The notes under the pieces: model-generated
The model's database searches: none
What the model was told of the DNA's origin: nothing
Seen by the model: the letters and a program-made list of their open reading frames with translations, nothing else
Assembly: GCA_001510575.1 (NCBI GenBank)
Contig: LNGK01000005.1
Location: forward strand, 1,220,466 to 1,284,465
Reading direction: 5' to 3'
DNA length: 64,000 bases
Source: Knoxdaviesia capensis
Lineage: Eukaryota > Ascomycota > Sordariomycetes > Microascales > Gondwanamycetaceae
Program-made: the position numbers and the translations under genes
Shown: one piece after another, positions 10,292 through 20,424 of the stretch
Numbering within the stretch: position 1 is the stretch's first letter
How the letters are laid out: every line of letters begins with the position of its first letter

Positions 10292-11922
10292 ATGAGTGAC
10301 CCGAACTCCAACGAGGCCGAGAAAAATGTCCGTGAAAGCCGATCATGATGTCCTTCCTGTCCCTAAGTGTTCCTTCCGCTCTTCTCTCCGTGTTGCTCCG
10401 CGTCATTCTTTTTACGTTGGGCGGCATTGTGGTTGCTGTCTCACCGGTTTTGGCTGGACCGCCATTTTAGCTTCACGATGAACCTCCACCCCACCAGCTA
10501 ACCTCGAAGCTTCTGTTCCCCTATAGATCGAGATATGGAAGGTCAAAAAGCTCATCAAGCGTCTCGAGGCTGCTCGCGGCAATGGAACTAGCATGATCTC
10601 GCTGATCATCCCGCCGAAGGATCAGATCCCGCGAATTTCCAAGATGTTGGCTGAAGAATACGTCAGTTTGCCGCCCCCCTCTCCATCGTGACGTTGACCG
10701 AGTAAGACAGCAAGACAGACAAGACACTCAAACTGACACTGGAGTATGCATGTCCTTCTCTCTCTCTCTCTTCCTCCAGGGTACCGCCTCCAACATCAAG
10801 TCCCGTGTCAACCGACAGTCGGTGCTCTCGGCCATCACCTCGACCCAGCAGCGTCTCAAGCTGTACAACAAAGTGCCTCCCAACGGCCTGGTGGTGTACT
10901 GTGGTGAAATCCTGACGTCGGAAGGCAAGGAGCGCAAGGTCAACATCGACTTTGAGCCGTTCAAGCCCATCAACACGTCGCTGTACCTCTGCGACAACAA
11001 GTTCCACACCGAGGCGCTCGCCGAGCTGCTCGAGTCGGACCAGAAGTTTGGCTTCATCGTCATGGACGGCAACGGCACGCTGTTCGGCACCCTTAGCGGC
11101 AACACGCGCGAGGTGGTGCACAAGTTCACCGTCGATCTGCCCAAGAAGCATGGCCGTGGAGGTCAGTCGGCCCTGCGTTTCTCGCGTCTGCGTGACGAGA
11201 AGCGCCACAACTACGTGCGCAAGGTGGCCGAGCTGGCCGTGCAGAACTTCATCACCGCCGACAAGGTCAACGTCGGCGGCCTGATCCTCGCCGGCTCGGC
11301 CGACTTCAAGAACGACCTCAACGCCTCCGACATGTTCGACCCGCGCCTGCAGACCAAGGTCATCAAGGTGGTGGATGTGTCGTACGGCGGCGAGAACGGC
11401 TTCAACCAGGCCATCGAGCTGTCGTCGGAGACGCTTGGCAACGTCAAGTTCATCCAGGAGAAGAAGCTGATCGGCAAGTACTTTGAAGAGATCAGCCAGG
11501 ACACCGGCCGCGTGTGCTTCGGCATCGACGACACCCTCAAGGCGCTGGACCTGGGCGCCGTCGAGACGCTGATTGTGTTTGAGAACCTGGAGATCACCCG
11601 CTGGCTGCTCAAGGCCAACGACGGCTCCGAGGTGGTGCTGCACCTGACCAAGGAGCAGGAGAACGACCCGGTGTGGAAGGAGAAGTTCCTCGACAAGGAG
11701 ACCGGCCAGGACATGGAGACCGTCACCCAGGAGTCGTTCCTCGAGTGGATTGCCGAGCACTACAAGGACTTCGGCGCCGCGCTGGAGTTTGTGTCCGACC
11801 GCTCGACCGAGGGCAACCAGTTCGTCAAGGGCTTTGGCGGCATTGGCGGCATTCTGCGCTACAAGGTCAACTTTGAACAGCTGGCCGACTTTGATGACGA
11901 TGACGACTACTATGATGATTGA
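10292..11922 (+). CDS. sup45: Eukaryotic peptide chain release factor 1 (eRF1, Sup45)
   Basis: eRF1 recognises all three stop codons in the ribosomal A site and triggers peptide release, working with eRF3. Three exons: 10292-10327 (12 codons, MSDPNSNEAEKN), 10527-10661 and 10780-11922; 437 aa, the family length. Visible motifs are GTS in GNGTSMISL, NIKS at 62-65 and YLCDNKF (YxCxxxF), all in the stop-reading N domain, then GGQ in HGRGGQSALRF in the catalytic M domain. The C domain ends in an acidic DFDDDDDYYDD tail, as usual. Both introns have weak donors, GTCCGT (10328) and GTCAGT (10662). The TGA stop is followed by CGG, and the same frame stays open for 108 further codons (separate entry), which suggests control by readthrough. 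Identity is certain. Confidence 0.97.
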
Positions 11923-12249
11923 CGGTTTGATACCCTCGTGGGAGGCACGGGCGAGAGCCAAGCCAAGACGAGTCGTTACGAAGCAGCACCCGCGAAGCCG
12001 ACGGCATCGCCCCCCCAGTGGACCCAGGTCGGGGCGGCACATCCGAGTCCTGACGTTGTCCCCCGTTCCTGTGCCGCCTCCGCCCCCGAAGACCCTGCTG
12101 ACCTGGCCGAGTCCGGGTTCTGGGACTACGGCGGTGGCGGAGGCAGCAGCTACAGCGGTGGCGGCGGCGTCAAGAAGCGCGGAGCCAGGCGCCATGAGGC
12201 TTTTCGCCCAAGTCCGCTTCGGTCAGTCATGACAGCTGCGACGATTTGA
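11920..12249 (+). promoter_or_regulatory. Candidate stop-codon readthrough extension of eRF1
   Basis: The eRF1 stop TGA (11920-11922) is followed by CGG. TGA-CGG is one of the contexts classed as leaky (type II, with TGA-CTA) in plant RNA viruses. The same frame continues without a stop from 11923 to a TGA at 12247-12249, 108 codons. It is GC-rich and includes DLAESGFWDYGGGGGSS and a basic VKKRGARR stretch. Starting 12 bases after the stop, CTCGTG (11935-11940) can pair with CACG or CGAG (11946-11955), a small stem of the kind found downstream of leaky stops. Another frame is also open over most of this GC-rich stretch, so chance openness is possible. Function is inference. Confidence 0.4.
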
Positions 12250-13413
12250 GAGCGCTATAGAAAGGTGTCCCCGTCGAGAGCAGAGGAGGAAGGTTGGACT
12301 TTTTCCGTGCTTTCGCGGGAGCTTTTCTGTATTTGCTTCATCGAGATGAGTGAGGACGGGGTTTGGAAGGAAAAAAAACCACCGGGGGAAGACCCTTGGG
12401 AATTCTTGAGAAGGGTTCATTTAGCGAGGAAATGGGTCATGGACAGGCCTGATATGGGCTTGCAACTGTGCTCTGGGTTTTTCTCTCTTCGTGGTTCTCT
12501 GCCTCTTGTAGTTCTCGGTTCTGACTTTTCGTTTTTTTCTTTTTCTTTTTCTTTTCCTGAGCTCTTCTCGCGCCTGGCCCATACTCCGCCCCTTCTCTTT
12601 AAACAAAAATCCAATGACCTTTCTACTTTTATTCCTCTTTCTCCAGTGTGTTCTTTTTCTTGCTAGTCTTTTTCTATTTTTAACACCCCTTCATGTGGCT
12701 CCTTTTCCGGGTTGACTGTTTTGCTTCTGTCGCAAAGCCTGTGATCGGTGGCCGCTCCAGTTTGTTGCCCCCGTCTTTTTTGTTACTCTATCACCTCGGC
12801 TTCTGAAAATTCATCATAAAAGTTGTCTTCTTCCTCTCCTTGCTTCAGACATTGTGTGCGTGCAGGGCCGTATTTCTGTGTGACCAACCGGAGTGAAAAG
12901 TGGCAAAACGTGTGGCAAATGCGGGTTAACCCTAGTATCAACAAATGGAAGTTAGACGAGGGACACGAAGAGATAGATAATGAGGAGTTGATCATGGTGG
13001 CTTGCAGTAGCTAGCTAGCTCTAACGATGACACGATAAAATGGCATCAAATTCTGCCTTCGTTGCTCGTTTTCAGTCCTCGTTTCCAACCCTAACCCTAA
13101 CCATATCGAAAAAGGAATGAGCGAAGCTTAGGCGCCAACAAGCGCTGGAGAGCTAGCATAACCGCCGTAGCGCGTCAGATGCCAACTTCACGGGATTGAG
13201 CTCCTTCGATTTTCGGCATGGGAAAAAACCAGACAATTGAGAGTTTATGATTTTTTGTGATTTATCTATTCTCTTGATAAAAAACACATCCAAGGCAGAG
13301 GTCAAGCGTGGACTGCCTTTCCTAGTTTTCATGGACCGATAGCAAAACACTGAAAAAGAGAGATCTCTGTTCAACCGGAGCACGCCGTTCTCTTCCGCGC
13401 AGACGCCAACGAG
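12250..13413. other. Intergenic, eRF1 3' flank and Htd2 promoter side
   Basis: About 1.2 kb. Bases 12480-12790 are T/C-rich on the plus strand and could be eRF1 3' UTR or the start of the next gene's leader. A telomere-like AACCCTAACCCTAACC sits at 13087-13102, about 310 bases before the next start. No supported gene. Confidence 0.65.
13087..13102. promoter_or_regulatory. Telobox-like AACCCTAACCCTAACC
   Basis: Two and a half copies of the CCCTAA unit lie upstream of the Htd2-like gene. Interstitial teloboxes in promoters can bind Myb-type or telomere-binding factors. Related short matches occur at about 37793 and 59339 (both GGGTTAGGG). A role is inference. Confidence 0.3.
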
Positions 13414-14681
13414 ATGCCACACCGACTACTCGTCCGGACCACAGTCCGCGCCGCCGTCCCGCGCACCCGGCGCCGCCTCTCCACAACACGCCCCTCCGCC
13501 TCTCCACACCCACCAGCGGCAGCAGCACGGCCAGCGCTGGACATCCCGGGGCTCACGCACAGCCTGCGCGCGACACCCCGCAAGGCAATCTTCGACGTCC
13601 TGGACCCGACGCGCGCGCGCCTGCTCGCCTCGGTGCTCGCCGACGCGCTGCACATCCACGTCCGGCCGCCGCCCAGCGCGCTCCTGCGACTCCCCGCCGC
13701 CGTGGTCCCGCTCGCGTACTTCCCGCTGCCGACGGCGCCGTCGGCGCTGATGGCCGACGGCACCGACCCGGACCACGCGCCGGGCGGGCGCGCGACGGCG
13801 TTTGTGCGGCGCTTGTGGGCCGGCGGAGCTGTCCGGGTCCTGCCGCCTGGCGCGGCGGGGAGTGTCTGGGAGACCGTGCAGATGCAGGCGCCGGCGCGGG
13901 CGGCGTGGACGCCCGGCGGCGTGGTGTGCCCGGCGGCGCTGTGCGTGGAGGACCTCGGCGATGTGCGCGCGGCGTCGGCGCCGGGCGCGCTGCTTGTGGA
14001 CGTGTGGCGGCGCTACGGGGCCGTTCCCGCCGGCGCGGTGTCTGAAGAGGACGCTGTGCGGCGGGTGCGTGCGGCGCCGGAGGTCGAGGAGCGCCGGACG
14101 CTGGTGTTCCTGCCCGCGCTGGCGCCCAACGACGCCGGAGAGGAAGCCCGGCCCCCGCGTATCGTCCGTGGTAAGCACTGCCCCCTTTCTTTCCTCTTTC
14201 TCTCTCTCTTCCAAGATAGATCGACAAGCAGATGAACGAACGACAATCCGAGAGACCGATACCCAAGCTAACGCACCCCGCAGCCCGCCACACCCCAACG
14301 CTCTCCACAACGCTCACCCCCACCCCGGCGCTCCTCGCTAACTTCAGCGCGCTGACCTACAACGCCCACGCCATCCACCTGGACGCCGCCCACGCCCGCG
14401 CCCACGACGGCCTGCGCGCCCCGCTCGTGCACGGCCCGCTGACCCTGGCGCTCATGCTCGCCATCCTCCCGTCCCGGACACCCGGCGCCCCGCCCGCCGT
14501 GCGCTCCGTCGATTACCGGAACCTTGCCCCGCTGTTCGTCGGCGAGCCCATGCGTGTGTGTGCCCGGCCCGTGGGGCCCCCCTCGGCCGATCCCCATCAG
14601 CGCGGCGGCCAGCGCTGGGATGTGTGGGTTGAGGGCCCTGACGGTGGCCTTGCGGTCAAGGGCAGCGTCACTTGCGACTGA
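13414..14681 (+). CDS. Mitochondrial 3-hydroxyacyl-thioester dehydratase (Htd2-like)
   Basis: Two exons, 13414-14170 and 14284-14681, with an intron 14171-14283 (GTAAGC donor, CGCAG acceptor) that splits an Ala codon; 384 aa. Htd2 dehydrates 3-hydroxyacyl-ACP in mitochondrial type II fatty acid synthesis, which supplies octanoate for lipoate. The N-terminus is rich in Arg, Ser and Thr with few acids (MPHRLLVRTTVRAAV), as in a mitochondrial presequence. The C-terminal hot-dog part carries FSALTYNAHAIHLD followed by LRAPLVHGPLTLALML, the Y-N-x-H-x-I-H-x-D and HGP pattern of the Htd2/MaoC-like group. The coding sequence is very GC-rich, much more than its flanks. It converges on the next gene with 230 bases between stops. 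Confidence 0.85.
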
Positions 14682-14911
14682 ACCTTGCTCACGGCTTTGA
14701 GTGTGCGAGGAGACGCTTTCGGTGGAGTATCAATACTATTGTTTAATTTCTGCCTTGTATATGTATATGTAACGTCTATGAATGAGAAGAGAACTGGTAT
14801 ATAGGTCGAAACGAAGAAGCAAAGACGGGCATCATGTGACCCGCCCAAAAATCACCACCGAGAATCTGATTTCACTGTGCCCAGCACTCACTCCACCATC
14901 AACCCCTCCAA

Positions 14912-17900
14912 TCAATAAGATCTGCGCCGGTCAGCACCGGAGTTGCTCCGTGTCGTCTGTGTGCCGCCCGCCGCGTGCGCCCGAGGAATTACATCAACCC
15001 CTGCTCCCGCTCGGGCCCCCGTTCTCGATCCCGGCCCAGCTCCCGAGAGTCCCCCCAGTGCCTCTCCCTTCCGGAGCGCCTGCAACGCCGCCTCGGCGTT
15101 CTCCATGCTTTCAAACAGTTCACTTAGCTCCCGCTCTGCATGGTTCCGCAACAGCTTGTTTCGCAGTCGGCGCGGACTGAGTCGGACCCGGAGCGGCGGC
15201 TTTGCAGGCGGGTCCGGCGCCGGGGCTTCGGGCTTTGAACTTGCCAGATCCGCCGACTGGTTTCTCGGGTTGCTCGGATCAGGCGCAACTGGCGGCACCG
15301 GCTCGGGGTCCGGAAGTGGCACGGGTGTTGGCTGTGGTGGCGGCGCAGGGGGCCGTGGGCGCGGGTTTTGGTTTCCGGGAGGGCGCTGCGGCCATTCAGG
15401 TTTTGGCTGAAAGCCTTGATGCGGCACCGATTGATGATGGCGGTGTTGAACATAGGTCTCATCGCAGTCGCAGATAAGCTCCAGCAACTCCCGCATCGTT
15501 GCCCACCCTGCCATCACCCGCTTCTCCAACATCTCGTACTCCGCAGAATTCGCTATCACGGCATCTAGTTCGAGCTGCCCCTGCACAATTCGGGACCGTC
15601 TAACAAATGCGGTTGGCTGTGAGTGCCGGCCAGCCTGCTTGACGATTCCGTTGAGAGCATATGCCGGAGGCCCCGTGATTGCAGCCACGTTTTTGAACAC
15701 GAACCCGCCCAGTCCGATGCCGACTCCTTTGAGGATGGTCGCCGCTCCAGACACCGGGGCAAATGCTCGATCAACAGGCTGTTCGCCTGCTGGCCGTTCA
15801 TACACACTTCGGCTGGCTCGTAGAGGCTGGGTAATAACCCCCGTCCATGCATCATACAGACCATAGAAAAACTCGTCTCGGGCCGCACGAAGACCGGAGT
15901 GGAATCCCGTCACACGTGGCGGAGCTCGAACTGTGTCATCGCCGTACAGCCGGGGCAGATTGTGGAATCCTTGGGCAAGGGCAAGTGTAATATCTGCCGG
16001 TGCCGTGGCGATTGCTTCTCCCGACGTCCGAATCCCGTCAACAAGTATGTGCAGGTACACATCACCCCAGCTTGGCGACGCTCCGCTTCTAGCTGAAGCC
16101 TTGATAGCTCTGTCTTCCTGCTGGGTCGGCATACGGGCCATGAAGTTCGACTCACGACGATGTTCTTGCTGTTGCATGCGTTTTGCAGCTTTCGACTTGG
16201 TCTTGGCTTCGACTCTTTTGCGGGCCTTCTCAGCTTCCTTTTCCATCTTTTCGAATAGCTTAGCAATCTTCTTTTGCTGTTCTTTGGACTGGGGGAAGTT
16301 GGGATACTCATTGCCCATGTCACGGAGTCCCAAATCTTTCGGGGTCGGCATCGGTCCGTCTTCCTGCAAAGCTCTCCTGAGCAAGTATGTGGTGCGCACA
16401 AGCCGGTACGGGATCATGGCGACGCCGCCAATAATATTGACCACTGTAGTCCCTGCCGCCCGTGCAACTCCGGTCACTGGTTCTCCGGGGCCGCCGAAGT
16501 TCTTCATCTGGCGATGCTTGACTAAACGCAACTTTTTCCATGTCAGCTGGCCACTGTTGACCAATACTGTGGCTGCTAGGGCACTGAGGCGGATTCGAGC
16601 ATGCCGAAGCTCCCAAACGGCCAGTCGGTCTCCAAGAATTGCACAGGTGGGAATATCGTTTCGCCGATCGAGCCGATTATGGAAACTTCTGATTGTCTTG
16701 ACGGCTCCATCGCCATCCATCTCGATCGACTGGGCAATTCGTGCGGCTTCTTCACGGGCTCGGTTGCTGAGGCAGAACCGGATACCATCGGCAAGCTTTT
16801 CCGCCGTGAGTTGGGTGAACGGTATAGGCTTCGGTCCGGCTCCCGCCTTTGCAATAATGTTTCCCCAAAAGAATTGGTCTCCAAAGAATGGAACCACCAC
16901 GGTGGGCCGGCCGTACTTCATTGACATGGCCGTAGTTCCGGCACCGCCATGGATGATACAGGCCGAGACTCGTGGAAACAACCACCCATGGGGAATTTGG
17001 CCCAGCATGTAGATGTTGTCGGGTGTTTCAGTACTTCCGAGCTTGCCCCATCCCTTCGAAACCACAGCCCGGACGCCGGCGAGACGCACCGCCTCGAAAA
17101 TCAAAGTCGTGAACGCAGACGGGTCGTCGATAACGATCGAACCGAATCCAATGTAGATGGGCGCAACTTCTCCTGGAGCTGATAGGAACTTGACTAGTTC
17201 GGGCTCGGGCTCATATGAATCATCGCGGTCAGCAAAAATGAATCCGGCAATATCAATATTGTCACCCCAATCTCGCGGCTTGGGGACCAGCTCGGGGCTC
17301 CAGATATATGTGTACGGGATCTGCAGACGCTCGGCGTAGTTGGGGGCCCAGAGGGCCGAAATCGGTGCCAGAGCAAGAGTATGAACGCGGAATTCGTTGA
17401 CCAAGTCGCCAAGGCCTTGCCATAACATCAGATTGATGAGTGAGTAGGAAATCATATTCGCGACACCTGATTCCACGTTCGTGTTACGGATGCGTGAGAA
17501 CGGATGAGGGAACGCCTGGGTAGGGGTCCAAGGGAATGTGAAGACAACGTGAATGGGGATACCCAAGGCTTCGGCACAGTGGAGATGGGCAAAGCAAGGA
17601 GGGTTCGCAATAATGGCATCGGCAACAAAAGGGAGAGCACCGGTGTACCCATCTCGACTGTCGTTCACTCGGTTGGTGGACTCATCTCGGGGGTCAATGG
17701 CTCCGGGGCCGTGACGGTCATCCGTGGGGCAGACGCAAGCATGCCAAAAGCCAACAAACATATCAGCCATCTGCTTGCGTCTCCGAGCAATGTCACCGGC
17801 CTTCACTGCCTCCATGGAAGGAATCATGTTCGGGTTTTTGACCATGAAAGCCATCAGCTCACTTGGATCTCCGCTGACACTGAATAACTCCAGGCCAAAT

Positions 17901-18913
17901 TCCGCGGCTGCTTCACGGTAGGCTGGGTGCGATGCAAGGCGCACCCGATGACCGTACCTGTCTTGGAGCATTTTTCCGAGTTTTAAAAAGGGTTGAACAT
18001 CTCCGCGAGATCCAATAACCATGATCACAATGTTGAGGCGAGGAAAGCTTTCTGGTGCCAGAGTGTCTGTGTGGGACTGTTGTCTTGAGGCTGGCTCTAG
18101 GTCGAGAAAGGACTTTTCGTTGACTGTCTCAAGCGAGGCATCTCGGATAGTGGGCAGTTGACCGCGACTCTGGGCCGTGGCTGGGCGGGAAGATGACGAC
18201 ACGGTTGGATTGCTGGAAGATGCCAAAGCCGCCAGTTCGTTGATCCGCAGGTGGCGTTGCAGGTCGTCAGCCGTACCGGTCAGTTCGGCGGTGCGTCTAA
18301 CAGCTATCCCGAGCATAGTGGCGAGACGACCCTCATTTGCCGTCTCTTTCACCGAAATGCCGATCTGGCCATCAGAAAGAACCCGACACTTAGACCTGCA
18401 ATCATCATGGCCAATTCGGAACCGCTTCGATAGGCCTCCTTCACGGCGCCAGGGCTGTTTGCCTTTGGGGTGTGCCGAATATCCATGGTCACCCTCTTGC
18501 ACTTTTGGCTCTGATGTTCGAGTCCGTGTGAAGACTGTTGGGGAGCCGCCAAAGGTGTGTCGGCGGAGCATGCGATCCCGCAGAGGGGTATGTGGCTTAG
18601 AAGTTGACTCGGCATCCGACTCGGCGGACAGGTACTCGGACTCGGAATCGGAGCTTTCTGAGCTACCGGAGGCGTTGTTCACTCTGGCTTGTCCGGACCC
18701 GACGGCCTGACCGAGAGCATCATGTCCATTACGAGATGTGGAGCTGTTGTTGGCGGGAGCTTTGTTTTTCCGGCCCCACTCCGCCGTAATACGGCGGACA
18801 GCCCCCGAGGGCCGCCGGAGGATTTCGACGGGGGTTAGATCATGGAATGGAGTGACAGGGGGATTTTGATCATGATCCCAGTCTGACTGGTCACGGTTGG
18901 CCGAGTGGGACAT
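14912..18913 (-). CDS. Sterol 3-beta-glucosyltransferase-like protein (UGT80/Atg26-type GT domain)
   Basis: Single exon, 1333 aa. Residues 1-290 are Ser/Arg-rich and probably disordered, with a Ser/Asp/Glu run near 83-98. The GT-B domain begins at LNIVIMVIGSRGDVQPFLKLG (about 293), the donor-fold start of family 28/sterol glucosyltransferases. The UDP-sugar site is the HGGAGTTAMSMKYGRPTVVV stretch (about 655-674), followed by PFFGDQFFWG. Such enzymes transfer glucose from UDP-glucose to sterols. Unlike Atg26 I see no obvious GRAM/PH region upstream. After the GT domain comes a basic coiled-coil-like region (KEQQKKIAKLFEKMEKEAEKA), then a 170-residue segment (RLYGDDTVRAPP, ILKGVGIGLGGFVFKNVAAI) that resembles lipid-transfer/Vps13-Atg2-like C-terminal segments by eye, then Pro-rich sequence. 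Substrate is inferred from the family. Confidence 0.88.
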   Translation of the reverse strand: MSHSANRDQSDWDHDQNPPVTPFHDLTPVEILRRPSGAVRRITAEWGRKNKAPANNSSTSRNGHDALGQAVGSGQARVNNASGSSESSDSESEYLSAESDAESTSKPHTPLRDRMLRRHTFGGSPTVFTRTRTSEPKVQEGDHGYSAHPKGKQPWRREGGLSKRFRIGHDDCRSKCRVLSDGQIGISVKETANEGRLATMLGIAVRRTAELTGTADDLQRHLRINELAALASSSNPTVSSSSRPATAQSRGQLPTIRDASLETVNEKSFLDLEPASRQQSHTDTLAPESFPRLNIVIMVIGSRGDVQPFLKLGKMLQDRYGHRVRLASHPAYREAAAEFGLELFSVSGDPSELMAFMVKNPNMIPSMEAVKAGDIARRRKQMADMFVGFWHACVCPTDDRHGPGAIDPRDESTNRVNDSRDGYTGALPFVADAIIANPPCFAHLHCAEALGIPIHVVFTFPWTPTQAFPHPFSRIRNTNVESGVANMISYSLINLMLWQGLGDLVNEFRVHTLALAPISALWAPNYAERLQIPYTYIWSPELVPKPRDWGDNIDIAGFIFADRDDSYEPEPELVKFLSAPGEVAPIYIGFGSIVIDDPSAFTTLIFEAVRLAGVRAVVSKGWGKLGSTETPDNIYMLGQIPHGWLFPRVSACIIHGGAGTTAMSMKYGRPTVVVPFFGDQFFWGNIIAKAGAGPKPIPFTQLTAEKLADGIRFCLSNRAREEAARIAQSIEMDGDGAVKTIRSFHNRLDRRNDIPTCAILGDRLAVWELRHARIRLSALAATVLVNSGQLTWKKLRLVKHRQMKNFGGPGEPVTGVARAAGTTVVNIIGGVAMIPYRLVRTTYLLRRALQEDGPMPTPKDLGLRDMGNEYPNFPQSKEQQKKIAKLFEKMEKEAEKARKRVEAKTKSKAAKRMQQQEHRRESNFMARMPTQQEDRAIKASARSGASPSWGDVYLHILVDGIRTSGEAIATAPADITLALAQGFHNLPRLYGDDTVRAPPRVTGFHSGLRAARDEFFYGLYDAWTGVITQPLRASRSVYERPAGEQPVDRAFAPVSGAATILKGVGIGLGGFVFKNVAAITGPPAYALNGIVKQAGRHSQPTAFVRRSRIVQGQLELDAVIANSAEYEMLEKRVMAGWATMRELLELICDCDETYVQHRHHQSVPHQGFQPKPEWPQRPPGNQNPRPRPPAPPPQPTPVPLPDPEPVPPVAPDPSNPRNQSADLASSKPEAPAPDPPAKPPLRVRLSPRRLRNKLLRNHAERELSELFESMENAEAALQALRKGEALGGLSGAGPGSRTGARAGAGVDVIPRAHAAGGTQTTRSNSGADRRRSY

Positions 18914-20424
18914 TACTGAAAGCCACTTAAGGCTAGGAAAACCGGGTTGACGTGGCGATAGAGATCATGAAGAGGGTGTTGTTGTTGATATGACGATATT
19001 AGGTATATGTATATAACGGGGTGATCTAAAGATTGAGATGTTGGTGTTAGTGTAATCTGGACAAGATGATAAGATATGTAGTTTTCCGACATACAAGTAT
19101 TCGATTGGAATTAGGAGGAGGGTCAAGATAAATGATGATGCTGGATTTTCTAGGAGGACCAAACAAACGATGGATGGTCAGAGATCCAGGAGAGACAGAA
19201 AAAGCGAGATGAGAAGAAAGAAGATGACAGAGGAAAAAAGGAGAAGGGAAAGAAGACAGAAAGATGAAGACCCTCAAGGAAAAATTGAAGGGTCACAGGA
19301 ACAACAGCATGGGGAAGGAGCAAGATGGAAGAAGTCCTGGCTTTTGCAAAAATCTGAGGAAGTTGCGATCGAGCAATCGGTGTAAATGCCCGGATAGAGA
19401 TCGCCGATCTGATCCGGAAGGAGCGGGCAAACAGAGACAGCCGGTGCATTCCTTACAAGCTGCTGTGATCGGCACTTTTGGCAGTGAAGCACAGATATGG
19501 AAAGAGCAATGACATTACTTAAGGGGATAGCCCGACGGCCGAACGTACCTTCCTTGAGCTTCACTCGACTACCTCCTAGGAAGAGGAGAGGAATGCTGAG
19601 TCAGTCGGAAGAAGATGTGGAAATGAATGGCACACAATAATGACAGGAAAAGAGTTTCAGATATGTATCGTGATGTTTCGATGGGAAAAACGATGGTAAC
19701 AAGAAGAGAAGTTCAGCTGAAGAGCAAGAGAGAGAGGGGGAAATAAGATGGAAACGATCAAAATGAATGAAAGCATACTCAAAAGTCTACATAGTTCTTT
19801 TCCTGGGTGTTAGTACGACTTTTGGCTGCGAGATCCAGTTGCCCAGAAAAAAAAAAAAAAAAAAAGAAAAAGCAAACGCCGGATACGGAATTACTTCATC
19901 GTGACGATGTCGCCCCTAGTTGCCGCATATATCAGGAACCCAGCCCAACCGTGAAATATGCCCGCCCTGTCAGATATACATTGTGTCAATAGCGTGATCG
20001 AACTGGTCTGGCTCTTTGTGGAAACTTAATTACGGGGGGAAAACTAACATGCTGGAACTGGCCCGGGCCAGGAACACCGGCTGGTTTGGTTGTGAGACCT
20101 CGGAACATCGCGAGTGTTTGTTTTTTTAGTATTTTTATGGGGGGGATTTTTCTTTTTGCGAAGGGCACTATTGAGTTGTAGGAGCAAAAGCCATGACTTT
20201 TTATATTTTCCTATCGTTCACATCGCATCAGGATTTCCCTTTTCTGTCATATGTACCACAGATACATAATCCAATGCCGTACCGTCGTTCCATTCCATCG
20301 CGAGTGAAGCACATAAATACAAAAGACTGCAATCCTAAAAGTCCAAGAAACGGAAAACGGCACAAAAAAAAAGACAAAGGAGAATGAAAGAGAAGGAACA
20401 CCCCCAGTTGTTTTTCGGTGGCGC
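18914..20424. other. Intergenic, promoter side of the glucosyltransferase gene
   Basis: About 1.5 kb between two minus-strand genes. Bases 19160-19380 are strongly purine-rich on the plus strand, so the minus-strand leader is pyrimidine-rich. There is an A17 run at about 19849. The right end should hold the 3' UTR of the gene at 20425. No supported gene. Confidence 0.65.

Noticed and set aside
10663..12195. 510-codon open frame on the minus strand
   Set aside because: Antisense shadow of eRF1, whose identity is certain on the plus strand.
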